From: DAOUBP01 sp034432655
GTDB taxonomy: Bacteria > Chloroflexota > Anaerolineae > CG2-30-64-16
Assembly: GCA_034432655.1 (NCBI GenBank)
Contig: DAOUBP010000161.1
Location: 1-8,256 of the forward strand
Direction: 5' to 3'
Length of the DNA stretch: 8,256 nucleotides
A program made the position numbers and the translations under genes. Within the stretch, counting starts at the first letter, position 1; every line of letters starts with the position of its first letter. The notes beneath the pieces are model-generated. The model searched no databases and was not told where the DNA came from. It saw nothing but the letters and a program-made list of their open reading frames with translations. Below, one piece after another: positions 4,571-8,256 of the stretch.

Positions 4571-6982
4571 ATGGACCACACGGTATTGATCTACGCCACC
4601 GCGCGACAACGCGCCCGGCTGGCCAAACAGGGAATCAACGTTTTGACGGAGTACGAGGATTACGTCCTGGCCCGCGCCGACGACGAACAGATCCAGGCGC
4701 TACAGGCCAAGGGTTTCGAGGTCGAGATCTACGAGGCAGCACCAACGCGCGGTGGCCCCCAGGCGACGGGCACCCGCAGTATCACCGCAGCCGGGGCGGC
4801 CGAGGAGGCACCGCCGCCCGGCATCTCAGGCCCGCCTCCCAGCGCGTACGGCCCCGGCCAGCACTACTACCTGGTGGACTTCATCGGGCCGATCAAGTCC
4901 GAATGGCTGGCAGAACTGGCAGCCTATGGCGCAGTGCTGCACGAGCCGGTGCCCCCCGCCGGCTACATCGTCGCCCTGGACCAACCCGCTTATGATCGGC
5001 TGGCAGGAGGGTTGCCGTATGTGCGCTCGCTGGTCCATTACAGCCCGGAAATGCGCATGAGCCCCGACTTGATGGACGCCATCGCCGCCGACCCCTTCCT
5101 GGCGCGCGGGGTTGTGCGCGGGGAAGCGCCCGAGGTCGCCATGACAGCACCTCCCAGCGTAGAGCGGGTCCCGGCGACCTTCCTGGTGCGCTTCTTCACC
5201 GCCGAAGACCTGACACAGGCGCTGCCGGCGATCCGGGCGCTCGGCGCCACGGCCGGGGACCCGATGCCCGGCAGCACCCTCATCACGGTCGGTTTCAGCC
5301 CGGACGACCCAGACCTGGCCGCCAAAGTGGAACGGCTGGCCCATTTGCACGGCGTGCGCTCGGTGGAGCCCCATGTGTTGCGCCAGTTGCGCAACGATGT
5401 GGCCGTCCGGTTGATGGGCGCGCAGGAGGTGCACAACCCTGCGGGGTTAGGTCTTAGCGGCCGGGGCGAGATCGTCGGGGTGGCCGACTCCGGGCTGGAC
5501 ACCGGAGACCCTGCAACCATCCACCCGGACTTCACCGGACGGGTGGCGGCCATCTACAGCTGGCCGGTAGCCGCCGACTGGGCTTCGGTGGTCACCAACG
5601 TCGGTGCAGACGACGGGCCGGCCGACACTCGCTCCGGCCATGGCACCCATGTCGCAGGCTCGGTGTGTGGGAATGGCAGCGCGTCCCTGGCCGTGCAAAA
5701 CGACCCGGTGCGCGGGCTGGCTTACGAGGCCGAACTGATCTTCCAGGCGGTGGAGCAACGACTGGAATGGACGGCGGCCTATCGCAACGCGTATTACCAG
5801 CGCTACCGCCGCTATCCGCCGGAATACGGCCTGGCCGGCCTGCCGGTGGACCTGACACATTTGTTCCAACAGGCCTATCAGGCGGGTGTGCGCATCCACA
5901 ACAACAGCTGGGGCGGCGGTGACTTCGGCGTCTATGATAACTACGCCGAAGCAGTGGATCGCTTCTCGTGGGAGCACAAGGACTTCCTGATCCTTTTTGC
6001 CGCCGGCAATGACGGTTCCGACGGCAACCGCGACGGGATCGTAGACGAGGGAAGCATTACCCCGCCCGGCACGGCCAAAAACTGCCTCACCGTCGGCGCG
6101 GCCGAATCTGTGCGAGCGCAGGGCGGCTACCAGCTGACCTACGGCCAGCTCTGGCCCAACGATTTCCCGGTCAACCCCTTGCGCAGTGACAAGCCGTCGG
6201 ACAACGCGGATGACCTCGCGGCCTTCAGCAGCCGCGGCCCGGCCCGTGATGGCCGTGTGAAACCCGATCTGGTGGCCCCGGGCACCAACATCCTCTCCAC
6301 GCGCTCGCAGGTGCTGGCCAGCGGCGCCACCCCAGGTTGGGGCGCCTGGTCCAGAAGCAACAAATACATGTTCAACGGTGGCACCAGCATGGCCACGCCG
6401 TTGACAGCGGGCGCGGCCGCTGTGGTGCGCCAGTTTCTGCGCAGCGTCAAGCGCCGGGCCAACCCCAGCGCCGCGTTGGTCAAAGCCACTTTGATCCACG
6501 GCGCGCAGTACCGGCGCTATCGGCACGTGCCCGCCAGCGACCAGTTGTACGATTTCGCCCAGGGCTGGGGCCACGTCAATCTGGCGAGCGTGTTGGCGCC
6601 GCTGGGGGACGTGAAGGTGTTCTGGTACGACAGGCGGACCGGCCTGCGCACCGGCCAGAGCTGGAAGTGGTCCTGTTGGGTCAACAGCCCGGCGGTGCCG
6701 CTGGCGTTCACCCTGGTATGGACCGACTACCCCGGCAGCGCCGGGGTCTATCCCAACCTGGTGAACGACCTGGACCTGGTGGTGGTCAGCCCGTCGGGCA
6801 AAACCTACTACGGCAACAGCCAACCGGGCCAGAGCGGCGGCACCCCTGACCGGGTTAACAACGTGGAGCGCGTCGTCATCCCACAGCCCGAGGTCGGCCG
6901 CTATCGCATCCGCGTGCGCGGATTCAACGTGCCGCGCGGGCCGCAAGATTTCGCGCTGGTGTATTCGGGGGATATCAGATAG
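4571..6982 (+). CDS. S8 (subtilisin-like, KP-43-type) serine protease with three prodomain-like N-terminal modules
   Basis: This 803-residue protein is a subtilase. The catalytic triad is D306 (VADSGLD), H357 (SGHGTHVAGS) and S606 (NGGTSMATP), with oxyanion N480 (AAGNDGS). The loop after N480, D484-x-N486-x-D488-G-x-x-D492, looks like a calcium-binding loop. The C-terminal ~125 residues (TLVWTDYPGS, LVNDLDLVVVSPSGK, NNVERVVIP, NVPRGPQDFALVYSG) match the beta-sandwich domain of KP-43-type subtilases. Before the catalytic domain are three modules, each with alternating strands and helices (about 3-55, 98-160, 202-270), resembling repeated inhibitor-type prodomains and joined by Pro/Gly/Ala-rich linkers. 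There is no hydrophobic signal sequence: the start reads MDHTVLIYATARQRARLAK. The ATG at 4571 is preceded by GAGGGAGGGAACC, an excellent ribosome site. A Tyr/Arg-rich insert occupies 399-425. The substrate and location are unknown. It is a single-gene unit, convergent with the thioesterase. Confidence 0.93.
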   Translation: MDHTVLIYATARQRARLAKQGINVLTEYEDYVLARADDEQIQALQAKGFEVEIYEAAPTRGGPQATGTRSITAAGAAEEAPPPGISGPPPSAYGPGQHYYLVDFIGPIKSEWLAELAAYGAVLHEPVPPAGYIVALDQPAYDRLAGGLPYVRSLVHYSPEMRMSPDLMDAIAADPFLARGVVRGEAPEVAMTAPPSVERVPATFLVRFFTAEDLTQALPAIRALGATAGDPMPGSTLITVGFSPDDPDLAAKVERLAHLHGVRSVEPHVLRQLRNDVAVRLMGAQEVHNPAGLGLSGRGEIVGVADSGLDTGDPATIHPDFTGRVAAIYSWPVAADWASVVTNVGADDGPADTRSGHGTHVAGSVCGNGSASLAVQNDPVRGLAYEAELIFQAVEQRLEWTAAYRNAYYQRYRRYPPEYGLAGLPVDLTHLFQQAYQAGVRIHNNSWGGGDFGVYDNYAEAVDRFSWEHKDFLILFAAGNDGSDGNRDGIVDEGSITPPGTAKNCLTVGAAESVRAQGGYQLTYGQLWPNDFPVNPLRSDKPSDNADDLAAFSSRGPARDGRVKPDLVAPGTNILSTRSQVLASGATPGWGAWSRSNKYMFNGGTSMATPLTAGAAAVVRQFLRSVKRRANPSAALVKATLIHGAQYRRYRHVPASDQLYDFAQGWGHVNLASVLAPLGDVKVFWYDRRTGLRTGQSWKWSCWVNSPAVPLAFTLVWTDYPGSAGVYPNLVNDLDLVVVSPSGKTYYGNSQPGQSGGTPDRVNNVERVVIPQPEVGRYRIRVRGFNVPRGPQDFALVYSGDIR

Positions 6983-6986
6983 AAGA

Positions 6987-7017
6987 ACAGTAGGGGAAGT
7001 CCGGCTTCCCCTACTGT
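6987..7017. terminator. Bidirectional hairpin between convergent genes
   Basis: ACAGTAGGGGAAG and CTTCCCCTACTGT form a perfect 13-bp stem around the 5-nt loop TCCGG. It fills almost all of the gap between the protease stop codon (6980-6982) and the thioesterase stop codon (7018-7020), the expected place for a shared terminator. Neither side has a clean U-tract: leftward it is followed by TCTTCTATCT, rightward by CTACTGTCG. The 7-mer CTACTGT is repeated in tandem at 7011-7024, so the stem's right end and the thioesterase stop lie in the duplication. Confidence 0.75.
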
Positions 7018-7440
7018 CTACTGTCGTGGGGCTTGCGTTGAGGCCTTGGCCTGGACACGCGCTTCAAAGCGCGCCAGGTCAATCAACGCGCGCTCGTGCA
7101 ACCCCTCTCCGATCAGCTCGACGCCGTCGTGCGCGCTGACCTTGAAGACGAGCCGCCGGCCGTTCACCTCGATCAGCTCGGCCGTGGCGGTGACAGTGGC
7201 GCCGAGAGGGGTAGCGGCCAGGTGACGGATGTGGACCATGGTGCCGACCGATTGCTGGCCGGGCGCCAGATAGGGGGCAAGCGCCTGAACGGCGGCCCGC
7301 TCCATCAGCCGCACCATTTCGGGGGTGGCGAACACGGCTACGGTGCCGCTGCCCAGATGGCGCGCCGTCACTTCGGGCACCACAACGACAGAGGCCTGTC
7401 CGGTCAGGCCTATGGGGAACTGAGCATTCGTATCCGACAT
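7018..7440 (-). CDS. FlK-like hotdog-fold thioesterase
   Basis: This 140-residue protein is likely a cytoplasmic acyl-CoA thioesterase of the fluoroacetyl-CoA thioesterase (FlK)-like hotdog family. Conserved segments are VFATPEMVRLMERAAVQALA (36-55), SVGTMVHIRHLAATPLG (64-80), VTATAELIEVNGRRLVFKV and LIGEGLHERALIDLARF. T39, E47 and H73 have the same 8- and 26-residue spacing as the FlK catalytic residues T42, E50 and H76. By the same offset the FlK gate residue F36 would be T33, so fluoroacetyl-CoA specificity is not expected and the natural substrate is unknown. The ATG at 7440 starts MSDTNAQFPIGL. The frame stays open to 7620, but that part overlaps ftsH and is not protein-like. GCGGAG about 9 nt upstream is the likely ribosome site. 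It starts 19 nt after the ftsH stop, so the two are probably co-transcribed. Confidence 0.88.
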   Translation of the reverse strand: MSDTNAQFPIGLTGQASVVVVPEVTARHLGSGTVAVFATPEMVRLMERAAVQALAPYLAPGQQSVGTMVHIRHLAATPLGATVTATAELIEVNGRRLVFKVSAHDGVELIGEGLHERALIDLARFEARVQAKASTQAPRQ

Positions 7441-7459
7441 CTCCGGGAACTCCGCTTTC

Positions 7460-8256
7460 TCACGCCGGTGAGGGCCGTGGCACCGGCAGCTTGGGACGAC
7501 GGTTATCTGCTGTGGGTGCACCGGAGCCGGCGGTTGAGGGCTCTGGTGGTGGGCTGGGGGGTACCGGCCGCGGCGGCACGCCGGGCACCCCGTCGAACAA
7601 TGCCTCGAATTCCTCGGCATCGAGGGTTTCGACCTGCATCAGCTTCTTCGCCAATGCGTGATGCAAATCGCTGTAGCGGGTCAGAAGGTCTTTGGCGCGC
7701 TCATACGCCTCTTTGACAATCCGGTTGACCTCCTGGTCAATCTGCCGCGCGACCTGCTCGCTGTAATTACGCTGTTCGCCGATCTCACGGCCCAAGAAGA
7801 TCAGTTCGTGGCGCTGGCCGAAGACCATCGGCCCCATGACCGGGCTCATGCCGTATTGGGTCACCATGGCCCGGGCCAGCTTGGTAACCTTGTCCAGGTC
7901 ATCCACAGCGCCGTTGGTGACATCGCCGAAGACGAGCTCTTCGGCCACGCGGCCGGCCAGCATGGCGCTCAAGTCCTGCTCGAACTTGGAACGGCTCACC
8001 AGCACGCGATCCTTCTCGGGCAGCGACATCACATACCCCAGCGCCAGGCCCCGGCTCACAATGCTGATCTTGTGCACCGGGTCGCACTTGGGCAGCAGCC
8101 GGCGCACCAACGCGTGACCTGCCTCATGATAGGCGATGATCTCCTTTTCTTTGTCCGAGATGATGCGCGAGCGCCGTTCGGGGCCGGCGATGACCTTTTC
8201 CACCGCCTCCTCGAACTCCGCCATGCCGATGGCCCGCTTGTTGCGCCGCGCCGCCA
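7460..8256 (-). CDS. ftsH: ATP-dependent zinc metalloprotease FtsH, C-terminal part (5' end outside window)
   Basis: FtsH is a membrane-anchored AAA+ protease that degrades misassembled membrane proteins and some regulators. Only the end of the AAA region and the M41 peptidase domain are inside the window. Reading from the right edge, AARRNKRAIGMAEFEEAVEK is the conserved junction after the second region of homology. The zinc site HEAGH is encoded at 8128-8114. GYVMSLPEKDR and LAGRVAEELVFG follow, then the third zinc ligand region AVDDLDKVTKLAR (Asp codons near 7898-7903), MVTQYGMS and a helical C-terminal part. The protein ends in an unusually Pro-rich tail (VPPRPVPPSPPPEP), probably disordered. 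The coding frame continues past 8256, so the Met at 8224 is internal. The TGA lies 19 nt before the thioesterase start. Confidence 0.97.
   Translation of the reverse strand, partial: AARRNKRAIGMAEFEEAVEKVIAGPERRSRIISDKEKEIIAYHEAGHALVRRLLPKCDPVHKISIVSRGLALGYVMSLPEKDRVLVSRSKFEQDLSAMLAGRVAEELVFGDVTNGAVDDLDKVTKLARAMVTQYGMSPVMGPMVFGQRHELIFLGREIGEQRNYSEQVARQIDQEVNRIVKEAYERAKDLLTRYSDLHHALAKKLMQVETLDAEEFEALFDGVPGVPPRPVPPSPPPEPSTAGSGAPTADNRRPKLPVPRPSPA

Noticed and set aside
5447..6946. Minus-strand open frame of 499 codons opposite the S8 protease
   Set aside because: It is fully antisense to a gene with an intact catalytic triad, and its product has no family-like segments. Long antisense frames are common at this GC content.
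857..6982. RecD2, nuclease-like protein and S8 protease as a defence island
   Set aside because: The protease is transcribed divergently, the nuclease-like gene is coupled to nucleotide-metabolism genes, and each has a housekeeping-style context. Nothing shows that they work together.
7441..7620. Longer thioesterase start overlapping ftsH
   Set aside because: The upstream residues are Pro/Arg/Cys-rich frame noise over the ftsH tail. The FlK-like homology begins near the ATG at 7440.

Overview
The window is GC-rich, densely packed bacterial chromosome with short intergenic gaps. The gene content and protein styles fit Chloroflexota, probably an Anaerolineae-like lineage: RecD2, a KP-43-like S8 protease, a cytidylate-kinase-like / small nuclease-like / hpt cluster, and WYL regulators. 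This placement comes from family recognition only and is moderately confident. There are no rRNA, tRNA, CRISPR, phage or transposase signals.

Layout, right to left on the minus strand. The 3' part of ftsH enters from the right edge (8256 to 7460). It is followed after 19 nt by a FlK-like hotdog thioesterase (7440 to 7018). A perfect 13-bp hairpin (6987-7017) separates that gene from the convergent plus-strand S8 protease gene (4571-6982). A 232-nt divergent region (4339-4570) carries an extended -10 promoter in each direction. From it recD2 runs leftward (4338 to 1951). After a 129-nt palindrome-rich gap come three tightly packed minus-strand genes: a cytidylate-kinase-like gene (1821-1213), a small PD-(D/E)XK-like gene that overlaps it by ATGA (1216-857), and hpt (853-281). 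Directly downstream of hpt lies a broken remnant of a WYL-domain regulator (272 to the left edge).

Functionally this is mostly housekeeping: membrane protein quality control (FtsH), CoA-ester hydrolysis, 5'-3' DNA unwinding in repair (RecD2), nucleotide metabolism (cytidylate-kinase-like protein, purine salvage by Hpt) and a large peptidase. I see no convincing new multi-gene system.

The unusual points lie inside genes. (1) A heptanucleotide repeat array (2717-2880) with inverted arms is read in frame inside recD2 and encodes a seven-residue-periodic insert between helicase motifs. (2) The WYL remnant shows two separate readable lesions: a deletion of the WYL core and an apparent 4-bp CCTA loss. 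(3) The S8 protease has three successive prodomain-like modules and no signal peptide. (4) The small nuclease-like protein has Thr where the catalytic Lys would be expected. (5) The thioesterase keeps the FlK catalytic spacing but apparently not its Phe gate.
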